The notes under the pieces: model-generated | Databases searched by the model: none | Told to the model about the DNA's origin: nothing | The model's input: the letters and a program-made list of their open reading frames with translations, nothing else | Shown: piece after piece, positions 1 through 11,103 of the stretch | Layout of the letters: each line of letters starts with the position of its first letter | Numbering within the stretch: the first letter of the stretch is position 1 | Made by a program: the position numbers and the translations under genes | Source of the DNA: Daucus carota subsp. sativus | Lineage: Eukaryota; Streptophyta; Magnoliopsida; Apiales; Apiaceae | NCBI RefSeq assembly: GCF_001625215.2 | Contig: NC_030384.2 | Coordinates: 44,984,390-45,048,389, forward strand | Direction: 5' to 3' | DNA: 64,000 bases

Positions 1-254
1 TAAAACCAGAAGTCGGTTTGAGGTACTTTTTTCAGTGACTTAATTTTTTTATATCTTTTTTTGATAAAAATTATACATAAGACATAAGTTACCCATAAAT
101 CATTTTTATTTTTATATTTATATTTTAATAACTCACAAGTCACTAATAAGTCAAAATTACCAAACAAACATTTTAAACTTCCAGCTTATCACATAAATCA
201 CGTTAAGTCATAAGTCACGTTATGTCATAAATCATAAGCTCAGCCGAACGGGCT
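1..254. mobile_element. Right end of a hAT-like MITE (truncated by window edge)
   Basis: The stretch is full of 'ataagtca/taagtcac' motifs and ends in 'aagctcagccgaacgggctc'. This resembles the right terminus of the element at 6769-7320, which ends in 'aagctcagccaaacggcccc'. The left end lies outside the window, so the target duplication cannot be checked. Assignment to hAT rests on the C/G-rich, CCAAAC-like terminus only. Confidence 0.45.
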
Positions 255-1135
255 CATAGAGAGACAGTCAATGGCTTTAGAAATGGTGGAGACACTTCTA
301 CATACTTCTCTAAACTTTTAGAACAAAAGCAACACTATAGTGGATTCAGAAAAAACATATATTTTCCACATTCTACAAGGTATGGACAATCACAAAAAAA
401 AAATGAAAACATCGACTACAAAGCCAGTGTAGACCATGATGCTGACAATCATACTTCAGCAGGCTAAGCAGGTAAGCAATAGCCTATAGTTGGTATAAGG
501 GAAACTGCTAGGTGCTAATATCAAAGTGCAGTAGAGGATTCAGCTGAAGGGCCATTTAAAAACATATGAGGCTAAGTTGCCTATGCTGTGTATGGAAAGG
601 ATCTTACCCAAGTAAGGGACTAAGGGCAGATAAAACGGCTTAAAAATTTCAAATTATCACATTAAGCTGAAAATGGTTCAGGATTTGGGTGATTAAATGA
701 GATTTTTGGGGTCCGTCTACTGTTTAAGCAACCATTTTTTCATGTTTTTCTTTATTCACAAGGAAATCAATTTTAGATATTAACTTCCTCTTCATATGAT
801 ACAAAAGCATTAATATACACATTCCTTTTAATATCTCATAACTGCATCCAAGACCTCTTCAACATAACAGACAGACAGGCACTTCATGAAACAAGTTCAC
901 AAATTAACACATGATAATTGTTTTAAACTCGTACTTAAAAAAAATTGTTGAAAAGACAAAAGCCCGACTCTTAGTTAAAATAGTAGTCGGTAGATGCATG
1001 TTTTATTTCATATTCTTGACACAGCAGATAGGAGACTAGTTAGTATTAGGTTGTGTGATACTCACAACAATGTAACGAGGATTACCAAGTACATTGTACA
1101 AGCCAATCTCCATACATTAATAACTAGATGCCTTG
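255..1135. other. Non-coding AT-rich stretch, probably intron or 3' flank of the proteasome gene
   Basis: No ORF here looks like a conserved protein. The missing C-terminal exon of the proteasome alpha-3 gene was looked for on the minus strand and not found. I see nothing else that can be supported. Confidence 0.5.
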
Positions 1136-1146
1136 TAACCATGCTT

Positions 1147-1240
1147 ATTAAGTCGACAAGTCGAGCCTCGGCGCCCGGACACCTTGGAATCGACTAGTCG
1201 ACAAGTCGCCCGACTAGTCGAAATAAGTCGACAAATCGTG

Positions 1241-1304
<64 letters not shown>

Positions 1305-2469
1305 ATTTATTTAGTAAAGATTATATAATATAGATAAAAATTAATTATTTCATATTTCAAATAAAAATAAGAGACATAAGTTCACATAAAAAGTAAGGGA
1401 CAACAAGTGTATTAGAGGCGGCTGTGTATGGTGTTTGTTCAACTTCTTCATCATAGTCCCTGCACAAATTTAGGACAGGACATTGTTAGTTGGAAAACAG
1501 AATACTTGGAAACAGAGTAATAAGGAAACAGGAAACAGAGTAATAAAATATGCAGAAGAAATAGAGCAACCCCCTTATCAATTGCAAAAGATCATATTAA
1601 AAACAAGTGAAAATCTTTTTATTGAATATGAATAAAAATTAATTAAAAATAATTATTAAATATTTTTAATTAAAAAAACAGGATAGAAAAAATAAATATC
1701 AATATTTTTTAAGTAAAATAAAACTAGAATGTATCTTTTTTAAATAAAAGATAGAAAAAATAAATTATAAATATGAATAAAATTTATTTAATATTGAATA
1801 AAAAATAAATTAAAACGGTTTTTATAAATAAAACTAAATAAAATAAATAAATATCAAAAGTTTTTAAGTAAAATAAATATACAATGTAATTTTTAAAATA
1901 AAAAGAAAAAATAAATTATAAATAAAAATAAAAAATAATTAATATTAATACAATTTGAATAAAAGTAAAATGCAGAATTAATTTTTAAAAGTAAAAAATT
2001 CAAAATGAATGTTAAAAACTACTTATATAGGATACGTGTCTAGTAACACTGCTAGCCACGTACACAACCACAAAAAGCAACAATATATACGCACAACAGT
2101 GTGTGTATATCAAGCCATCGGAGTCGGGCCAAATAAAAGTAAAAAAAAAAGAAAAGGAGATGAAGAGAGAGGAGAAAAGAAAGAGATGAAAGAGAGGAGA
2201 GAGGCGAAAGAGATGGAAAAGAGAGAACTTACCGGAAAAGAGAGCTCCGCCGGATGAGTTCTGCTTGACAACTCCGGTGATGTTTCTAGTCCCAAATCCA
2301 GTGTAAGTATAGTTTGAAAAACCCTAACGGGTCGGGTAAAATTTGATTGGACCGGGTCGATACCGGGTCGGGTCGGGTTTTACCCATGGACGACTTATAT
2401 TCCCAGTCGCTACTCGCCTTGTTTTCTCAGGCGACTTTACGACTAGTCGTCGACTAATCGGCGACTCAA
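1147..2469. mobile_element. Non-autonomous DNA transposon, MULE-like, with 11-bp target duplication
   Basis: An 11-bp direct repeat, TAACCATGCTT, occurs at 1136-1146 and 2470-2480 and brackets 1323 bp. Both ends are dense in AGTCG-containing words (ACTAGTCG, AGTCGAC), and the right end read in reverse is a degenerate inverted copy of the left end. The interior holds a (TA)n tract, degenerate AT-rich repeats (about 1620-1960) and a purine-rich stretch (2140-2240), but no transposase. A 9-11 bp duplication is typical of Mutator-like elements; hAT elements give 8 bp. The class is inferred from that length, since the termini match no family I can name. Confidence 0.55.
1248..1290. repeat. (TA)n microsatellite
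   Basis: An uninterrupted alternating AT tract of about 43 bp lies inside the MULE-like element, followed by degenerate TTATAT repeats to about 1310. Confidence 0.9.
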
Positions 2470-2516
2470 TAACCATGCTTGTAACATTGAAATTTCTTCC
2501 AGAAATCATCCACAAT

Positions 2517-2900
2517 AATATCTAAATAACTCAAGCATCCTCATCAATCTGGGTAAAACTAATAAAATAAATCGATTCAACTGCATGTAACTGGTTGCCG
2601 TACAGTGATTAGATAAAACCAAAAAATTCAACGACAATCACTTCTTATAATATACTTTACCCAGACAAAAATGTAATCATGGGTTAATAGATGCACAGAA
2701 GCTTGTATTAATATCTAAATAACTCAAGCATCCTCGTAACTCTGGGTAAAACTAAGAAAATAAATCGATTCAACTGCAAGCAACTGGTTGCCATACGGTG
2801 ATTAGATAAAACCAAAAAATTCAACGACAATCACTTCTTAATATACTTTACCCAGACAAAAATGTAATCATGGGTTAATAAATGCACAGAAGCTTGTATT
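2517..2900. repeat. Two-copy tandem duplication, about 193 bp per copy
   Basis: Copy 1 (2517-2709) and copy 2 (2710-2900) both start 'aatatctaaataactcaagc' and end 'gcttgtatt'. They differ by few substitutions and small indels (cctcatcaatctgg against cctcgtaactctgg). The array begins 36 bp after the MULE-like target duplication and ends about 40 bp from the last visible proteasome exon, so it lies in that gene's intron if the gene continues leftward. Confidence 0.9.
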
Positions 2901-2941
2901 GAATCACCTTAAGTAATAAAAAAATAGGAACAACAACTTAC

Positions 2942-5900
2942 GTCTTGGCAGCCTGCCTGCCTTTTCCAATAGCAGCACCATAGTATTTCTGTAACAAATG
3001 CCAGAAATAAAAAGAAAATAAAATAAATACAACGCAAAATATTATTAAAAATTGATGTGAACAATCGGCGCTCTAGTAAATTTAAGCTGGCGAGTACAAC
3101 AGAGAACTGCTCACCAGTCACCTCTAAACTACTGATCTTAATTCTTATTCAAATATTACAAAACGACACCCAACTTACATAAGAAACTCCTGAAGGTTCA
3201 ATCATGTATAGTTGTGGTCCATCTCTGTCATAACCACCAAGAATCACTCCACAGCCAAATGGCCTGCAATAGCATATGTTAGTGTTTCACATACCGAAAA
3301 ATTAAACAATTAAGGAAACTCACAATCTGGACTAACCTGAGCCACCAATAAAGTGTACACAGATGCACATAACTAGCAACACGCTCGCACAATTCTTTCA
3401 CCGGAATTTGGTCACCATACAAGCTGCAAAACCAACTCAAAATATATTAACCTGGGCAATATTGCTCCATATGTAATTCAAATTTAATGGAAGTCGCCTA
3501 ATTTAAATATAAGTGTCGCGTCATTTTTGATCAACCAAATATGATAATCATTTATATAAAAAATCTTAAAAACTTCACACATACTTATGTATTATGAGTT
3601 TATCTAAGAACGAATTATTGTTTCCAAGAAACAATGCATATATATATTTCACCTAATGCATATAATATTTGAACAGAATCCATTTTTTTTTTTTTTTGAA
3701 TAAGCAATACATTACTGACCGACTAAACGAAAATTACCAAAAATATAAGCAAATGATAAATCTGCATAAAGGTCCGGGTGCAAATAAATATAAAAGAAAC
3801 AGCGGTTACACTTGAATTTGGGTGGTTGTGTATGCTTCTGCAGATAAAGGTAGTTCTTAAATAAAGGTAAAGTAATGCCGCTATGTCTGCATCTTGGTTA
3901 ACCAGTAAAACACAAAATTCACATATAAGTTCTGTGACACAAATGTGTGAGCAATAAAAATACCTTTCATAGTTGTTAGCCTCAGACTTGGCTCGTGCAA
4001 CGATTTGTCTCCCATCTGCGGCTAATCCTGCAACAGCCTGCAAATAAATGAACACCAAAAAGAAACAACTAAATCGAAGCACCGACAATTTTTTTTACTA
4101 AAACTAGTTGGAGTAGATCAAAGAAATTGCATACAAGTATGCAGTTATTGCAACAACAAAGAGACAAAACTAAAACAATAGATTTAATAGTAAAAAAGTA
4201 AAATATAATGCACAGGTATTCTGCAAAAATCTGAAGGAAATTAAAACGAATGAGTGGGGGTAAATCAGAGGGTTAGACAAGAACATGTACAGGCTTGTGC
4301 TCAAATGAAAGCTGAAAAATTCATGACAGCTATCAATTAACAATAACACAATGGTTATAGCGAATTACTGAATTATACTACTCCTACGCTTCTCACATGT
4401 CCCTTTGACATTCTGCAAATAATTTATGGTGCATAAGAAAGATACTTCTATAAATTATTTTACAAACTTTCATGTTTGCAGTAAAAGTTTCTTACTCAAA
4501 TATTTATTCAAATTAGAAAAAAAAATCCTAAAAATAAATATATTTTGGAAGTATATTTTTCATGCACCATCAGATACGTATACCAAAAGCCAAAAGGATG
4601 TGTAGAAGGGGGCAAAGGGAGTAATATGATCTTGAATCTTACTACAACTAATAATTGTTGCACCGTATATGGTGATTTGGTTTCTAGGGTAATCTGGGAT
4701 AACAATATTTTAGTGTAGCACAGCCTATATGTGTACACAGACACACACACTCACACACAGATATACATATATAAGCAGGGCTGCAGGTGGGACATACATC
4801 AGTTAACGGTTCTTTATATCTTAGATTCTGGTAAAGGGTAGCCTGATATTAATTATTAGAAGATGGAAGAAGGAAACTTTAGAAGATAGCTAAACAAAAC
4901 AAAACAGGTAATGTCCAAATCAGCAGAATCTAATAAACAATCTGTATTTTCCGATGACCATATCACATGCCACACCTTTCATTAAACTTCGACTAATTTA
5001 AATCCCTAAACAAATACTATATTTGACCATGATATGTATCATCATCCTTTAAAAGCCCTCCCCCTTTCAACAAGCACCTTGATATTTATCATTACCTTGT
5101 AAAATGAATCACAACCCACATATGGATCATCATCAACCCCAGAAGTCAGAACATCAATTGTACGTGTCTTGATTACGTGAAGTTACAAAATTCTACGCTA
5201 GCAATTTGCAGCCACATTTATGACACAGCTACTACGAAACATCCACTTTGCCTTTGTTGTACCTCTTATCTGTGTTTAAACTTTATCTGAAGTCAACTAG
5301 TGCTATAGTTTGACAAAAAGAGCTAAACTCGGTTATAACTCAAAACTTGTATCCCGAATTAGCGATGACAAATGGAATGGAAAGACAGAATGTGTCTCTT
5401 CAACAATTGCAAACTAAGTCTGGTGTGCAAAGCTCAAGAGTCTATTACTCTTTAAGTACGGAATGCTAACTAATTCCCAAGTACATCAATAATAAACAAA
5501 TTATACTTTATCAAACGACTTAAGTTAAAATCTAGGGACAATACAGCTTTCCATAACTGTTTTTAAAAGTTCACTATAGTTATATGCAAAGTAACTGCAC
5601 AGGACGAGGTTAAATTCATCATCGGTACATATACTACACAAACCTTAAAAACAATACCTCGCTTCTTAACAACCATAGGCTGAGCACACGTATTTTTCAT
5701 TTATCATAAATTATAAAAATGCCTAATATATCCTGTCTCGTAAACACTGACATATATATTCACAATTACATATATATTCACAATTACCGCACTTCTAAAT
5801 TCTTAATACACTCAATTACAGTTGAAAGAATATACAAGTAATTACCATCCCGGAATGGCGATGAACAGAATGAATTCTCCGATTCGATCCCGGTAACATC

Positions 5901-6164
5901 ATCTTCGAAGCAATCAGCTTCTCAACTCCCTAACAAATCAATCAAAATCAGCAATCAAAAAATAAAACCCTAAGAAACAAAATTAGAGATACAATAGAGA
6001 GAGGAGAGAGGAGAGTGTACCATAACGACGCCGTCTTTGCATTTGATAGCAACGACGGTGCCACTGTTGTCGACGGCTTTAGCAGCATACTCGATCTGAA
6101 AAACACGGCCATCCGGCGAGAAAGTCGTCACCGATAAGTCGTAACCTGTTCCGATGCTACTCAT
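2942..6164 (-). CDS. PAG1: 20S proteasome subunit alpha type-3 (alpha7), 3' end missing
   Basis: This encodes a non-catalytic alpha-ring subunit of the 20S proteasome, the core of ubiquitin-dependent protein degradation in cytosol and nucleus. Six minus-strand exons join in phase: 6021-6164, 5846-5929, 3964-4037, 3337-3423, 3179-3263 and 2942-2988, about 174 codons. The N-terminus carries the proteasome alpha signature ([22 protein letters not shown]), followed by [29 protein letters not shown] and [13 protein letters not shown]. The last visible exon ends in [14 protein letters not shown] with a GTAAGT donor. Plant homologues are about 249 residues, so about 75 C-terminal residues are missing. 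No matching exon was seen in 1-2941; either the last intron runs past the window edge or the end is lost. The ATG at 6164 fits the family start exactly. Confidence 0.93.
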
Positions 6165-6768
6165 TTTTCAAGTTTATGTTGGAAATACTCTCTCTCTCTC
6201 TGTCTCTCTGCGAGAGTATTGTGTGTGCTTATTTAAATCGAGCGAGAGAGGCTCTTCTTTACTTTGGTAACAAGACACCCAAACCCCAGTCTGCCAACTT
6301 TACCGTTTTACCCCTTAAAACTAAGGGAAAACACGGTTATATCCCCAGGCCACGACCCCCTATGATGAACTTTTTTATTTTATATTGTCAGATTGATGAT
6401 GAACATTACTTAATTTATTTAACCGTAAGCTTTCGAATAACCAGATCTTTGATAGAATGTTCGGATAAAAATTAATAAAAATTTAATAGGGAATATTAAT
6501 TTTATTATTATTTTAGAGGACAATATTAATATACTTATCATAAATGTAATACTAAAATGTAAGTTTTTTAATATTAACATCTTTTAGTTAAAATAACTAA
6601 CGAGTTTATATCTCGTTCAATAATATTATAAGTTTCAAGAGATTAGTGGATTTACTCATGTTAGAGATGTAGGAGACTGTAATTTCATTTGATTCGAGCA
6701 GTTAAACATTTGGCCACTGTAATTTCAATTGTACTGCAGTTCAAGATATTTTTGAACAAATTACATAG
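6165..6768. other. Promoter and 5' flank of the proteasome gene
   Basis: This is the upstream region of the minus-strand proteasome gene. A short CT-rich tract (6187-6206) lies just upstream of the ATG, probably in the 5'UTR. No protein-coding signal is seen. Confidence 0.5.
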
Positions 6769-7320
6769 TGGGTGTTTGGGAACGTAGCTTCTGAGCTTAA
6801 AAGCTCACAAGCCCACTTTCTTTTTCTTTGCGTCCGTTTGGCAAATTGAAAGAAGTGCTTATTTAAACTAAAAGAAGCTCAATAAATAAGCTAGAAAACC
6901 TAACTTATTGCTGAGGCTCGGCTTCTGCTTCTTTTCTCCATTCCCGGTGTTCAGTGATAGACAAGCATCAATTGATATGATCTTCATCTCCCATGTGTTG
7001 CTGCAGATGAAAGAATATTTTCCTTTTTTGGTGCTTCAATGTTCTGATAAAATTTAGTATTTTTAAAATATTTCATGTATTAAAAATAAAAGATCTTTTA
7101 TTATTATAATTTATTTTTTAAAAGAAACAAATTATTATATTACAAAATTACTAAATTATACCAACTTATAAATTAAGTTATCCAAACACTTAAAAAACTT
7201 ATAAGTCACGATATCCAAACACTTATAGCAGCTTATAAGTCCAAACCAACTTATCATTTTTAATCCACTTCTTTACTTTAAGTAATAAGTCACTTCTTTT
7301 AAGCTCAGCCAAACGGCCCC
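6769..7320. mobile_element. hAT-like MITE
   Basis: The left end reads GGGTGTTTGGG...TCTGAGCTTAAAAG. The right end in reverse complement reads GGGGCCGTTTGGCTGAGCTTAAAAG, giving imperfect terminal inverted repeats of about 30 bp. The interior is AT-rich with many 'cttataagtca' words and no coding capacity. A clean 8-bp target duplication is not visible, so the element is probably old. It ends about 130 bp from the stop codon of the cyclase gene. Confidence 0.65.
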
Positions 7321-7448
7321 ATAAATACAATAAGCCTTGAAGTTCCAAGAGCCTCCCTGGCTTATGTTACACTGTTTCTTCAGGAACTACAAATCACAGC
7401 ATACATATTGACCTTTGCAAGAGATTGATAGTAGTACAAAAAAGTGAT

Positions 7449-9950
7449 TTAGTAAACAAGCTGGGCATCAAATTCTGCAATATCAACGGAACCAGAGTCG
7501 ATGGGTTTCATGAGATATGCAGCCAAGAGCTCAGAAGCCAGTGCTGCAATAAGTGGAATTCTTTTCAAGTTCTTCACAAAATCAATGTCATCGGTTTCAC
7601 CAATTGCCAGAAGTTTTGTGTTGATCTCCACCATCCTATCCAACTTCTTCTTGAATTCGGGATTCTCAACATCAAGAACAGCCGGGAAAATCCTTGCAGT
7701 GGTGCGATTAGTCTGCAGGAACACAAAGATTCGATGTAATCACACCTCAGGATGTTATTTTCAGTTGTCTTGTAGTTTTCAGGTTGAAAATATATATACA
7801 AGGAACTTGCGATAAAATTTAAGCTACCTCATTAGGTTAGAAGCATACAAATTGTAGCAACTAAGTTTTAAAGTAGACAAACTGAATATAATATATGATT
7901 TACAAGAATTCCATATCAAGTTTTAAGATTCTCAAGATCAGGCTGGGCATATAAATTATTGTCACAAAACTAAAATGCTACCTCAATGATGACATGCATG
8001 TCAAATTCTTTCGCGTCGAGTCCAATGCCTTCATAAAAGGAAGATCTCTGGCAATCATTCAGATACATTGTCACGTAAACCTGCATCCACAATTTTTTTA
8101 ATTAACGACGAGAAACTAAGAAAAGGTACTACTTTCTAGATAACTGCAGGGCACAGAATACTTGTAGGGGGGAGAGTAACCAATGCATCAACTTTTAACA
8201 GAAGTTCTATTTGAAATAATTTTTTGGTGGTCAGAAGTACTGTAGGCAGTGAAAATGGTGAATAAAATAACTGAGAATGGACTTTAAATGACGAAAAATA
8301 TCAAACAGAAAGGTGTTTCAACATTACCGATAAGCAAAAGAAGCGTGACCACAACTTAGCCTTCCAGTCATTCAGGAACTGAGGCTGTGCCTTCATCAAT
8401 GCAGAGAAAAAATCACCATGGCGGTTTTCATCCTGGCACCAGTTCTCAAAGTACTTGAATATGGGATAAAGTTGGTACTCGGGATTACTTTTGAGATGTC
8501 GATAAATGGTAATGTATCTCCAGTACCCAATTTTCTCAGACAAATATGTTGCATAGAATATAAACTTTGGCTTGAAAAAAGTGTATTTCCTGGCCTTTGT
8601 CAAAAATCCCAAGTCCAATGCCAGATTGAAATCAGATAGACCCTTGTTCAAAAACCTGAGAAAAATCATAGTTTTTATAAAGAAAATAATCTACATATCA
8701 TAAAGCTTACCCACCAGCCACTAGCTCAAAAAATAAAGTTGAATGAGCACTTAATAATAACAAGGAATAATATTTGAACATACCCCGCATGCCTGGCCTC
8801 ATCTCTAGACATGAGAGAGAAAATCTCAGCTACTACAGGATTAGTTTTCTGCATAAACCCAATAAACCTGTGAGTTCTGAGAAAAGAAAAAAAAAACTAA
8901 AGATAGATAAAAGCACACAATTATAATCTAATTCACTATTGACAAGGAACATAGGTAACAAAAGAAACTGTTAATCTAAAGAAGCAAAGACATTTTATAA
9001 ATGCATTCAACATAGGTACTGAACTAACATAACACCATAAAGACAACTAGAGACTGATAACTAGTAGGACAACTACAAAGTAAGAAACGCTAGAATCGAA
9101 TCTATACATAAATATCAAATATCCGATGAAATAATGATCAAGTTAGTAACTTTCTTTAAACCTTGAGGTGAGTAATAGGAGCAATGATTAACTAACACAA
9201 TATTAGAACTCATGTAATACCGGAAGTCCAACGTTCGAACTAATACACCCCAATATTGAAATGATAACTTGGACACCAGGATTGAATATTGACCCAAAAA
9301 ACTGACCCAACTGGGAAGTGATTCACTTTTAATCCAAAACATATAGGTTTTTTTAACAATCCAATTCCAATCGGTATATCTAAGTTTGGTAACATAGTAA
9401 CTTACCAGCAATCAATTTTGCTTTCACTATGCTTTGTTATTTTGTGGAGAACATATCAATAAACGGACAGAAAAAGTGGGACAGAATTTCAAGGTACCTT
9501 AAGTCTTCTTCCAAGCTCCTTGTAGAGAAGAAACCCCGAGAACTCAGCAGTACAAGACCTCTCCAAGAATTCAACAAAAATCTGGCGCATTGGGCCTTGC
9601 ATTTTATCAGCAGCCTCTTTAAACTCCTTGTTCCTCACAAAATGAGTCTGATTATAATCAGTCTTGAATTCTTGCAGCAATGCCTCAAACTCAGCTTCAT
9701 TTAGATTTTTGTTAATATCAGTGTTGAAAAGTGTCTCCATCTCATCGAAATCAGTAGTGTAAAACCTGGGTGTCAGCAAAGACTCCTTTATCCCTTTCTT
9801 GGTGCCTTTGTTTGATGAACTTGTGGAGGGTTTCGAGTTTGTGGCTGCCATTTTAACTGTGACGAGTTTTGTGTGTGATGTTCTTGGTTTTGAATAGTTC
9901 CCAAGCTTGGAAATTGAGATGGGTTTCACTAAAGCCATTCCTGCTGCCAT
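7449..9950 (-). CDS. CRD1: Magnesium-protoporphyrin IX monomethyl ester oxidative cyclase, chloroplastic
   Basis: This is the di-iron subunit of the aerobic cyclase that builds the fifth (E) ring of protochlorophyllide from Mg-protoporphyrin monomethyl ester, at plastid membranes. Five exons join in phase: 9498-9950, 8784-8848, 8328-8655, 7982-8080 and 7449-7712, giving 402 residues (Arabidopsis CHL27 is about 409). Residues 1 to about 45 are Ser/Lys/Thr-rich, as expected of a transit peptide. The mature part starts near [16 protein letters not shown]. Ferritin-like iron-ligand motifs are visible: TAEFSGF (Glu136), an ExxH in RDEARHAG (Glu168/His171) and an ExxH in QDENRHGD (Glu249/His252). 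The ATG at 9950 is the first one and precedes the transit peptide. All ligands look intact, so the gene should be functional. It is also known as CHL27/ACSF. Confidence 0.97.
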
Positions 9951-11103
9951 AGTGAAGCTTCAGCTATGAGCTGAAGTTTTTTTGGTTGAAACTGGAGTGG
10001 TAGATAAGATGTGAAGTTATGTAGTAGCTTATGTGTGCAACAAAGAAAGTGTATCTAATCTCATCCAATAAAATCTGCCAGCATAATGGGATTCTGACAC
10101 GTGGCAACTGATAATTGGAGCTACTTGGCTTTGAATTTTTATTTTTTTTTCCTAGCTAATTTCTAGCAGCAAGTTTGATTCTAAAAATTTCAAGTTTTTT
10201 TTGGAAATAATTGGGTCCAGGTCTTGCAACCATAAAAAGAAAAACAGGAAACTGAATATGTTAGTATTGATAAAACAAATTAATAAGGGGACAATGAATA
10301 CATATTACTAGATAATACTGAGAATAATTGAATCATGCTTAATTATCATGATTCAATAATAACTTCTTGCACGAGTGAAGAACACTTGCACAGGGTAAAA
10401 GAGAGTGAGATAGAAATGCAGTCAAAACAAGAGATAATAACTTTTACTTCCGAACATCACACTGCAATTTGAATCTTATATTTTTAGTTCCATAACTAAT
10501 ATAATCCACACAAAAAAAAAAAAAGATGAATAAGAATTTACAGAAGCTGTAGAGGACAAAAGACTATGACCATCAATTGGATAATGAGATAAATTATTAA
10601 AATCATGTTACATTTCAAATGACAGAAAAGCATGAAGGTACCCTAAAATGCTACTATAAGACTAGAAGTAACAACATCACTGCTAATAAAATTCATAGTT
10701 ATTGGGAAATTTGTATGAACTTTGTCAATGTTTGAAAGAAGAAACTCTAACCACAAATATATGTTTTTGTACCTGAGCGTTAAACTGTACACTACAACTC
10801 CTGCTCGCCTTAGAATACTTAGCCATGGTCGACTTCCTGGAAAGAGCTTCACCTATATTACTCATAATGAGACATGGTACCCAGAAGTTTTTCTGAAAAC
10901 ATTATTAAATTTTATGGATAAAGATGAAAAAAACATCACTAACATTTGCATAAGTAGGAAAACGAATTTAATGTTGTACTATTTTTAAGTCTGCTCGGGA
11001 TCCAGACTTGGTAAAGGAAATATCTTAACAAGGATACTTTGTCCGTTTTCAGAGCATCGAATATCATAACTCATAAGCATGTATGAATAACTCGCCTTTA
11101 CAT
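9951..11103. other. Intergenic region between acyltransferase and cyclase genes
   Basis: This holds the cyclase promoter (first about 400 bp), the 3' flank of the acyltransferase gene and AT-rich filler. A short open stretch on the minus strand with an ATG (about 10780-10835) is too short to call. No other gene is seen. Confidence 0.5.
10098..10105. promoter_or_regulatory. G-box/ABRE-like element CACGTGGC upstream of CRD1
   Basis: The word CACGTGGC lies about 150 bp upstream of the cyclase ATG. The ACGT core is the known binding site of bZIP (HY5) and bHLH (PIF) factors that control light-regulated chlorophyll genes. A CCAAT word lies nearby at about 10065. Function is inferred from position and motif only. 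Confidence 0.5.

Noticed and set aside
2009-2257. Open frames on both strands over the purine-rich stretch in the MULE-like element
   Set aside because: The frames follow a GA-rich low-complexity run; no conserved motif and biased composition.
10643-10852. Minus-strand open frame with an ATG followed by a donor-like GTACAA near 10780
   Set aside because: Only about 20 residues would lie before the donor, no matching neighbour exon was seen, and the protein resembles nothing I know.
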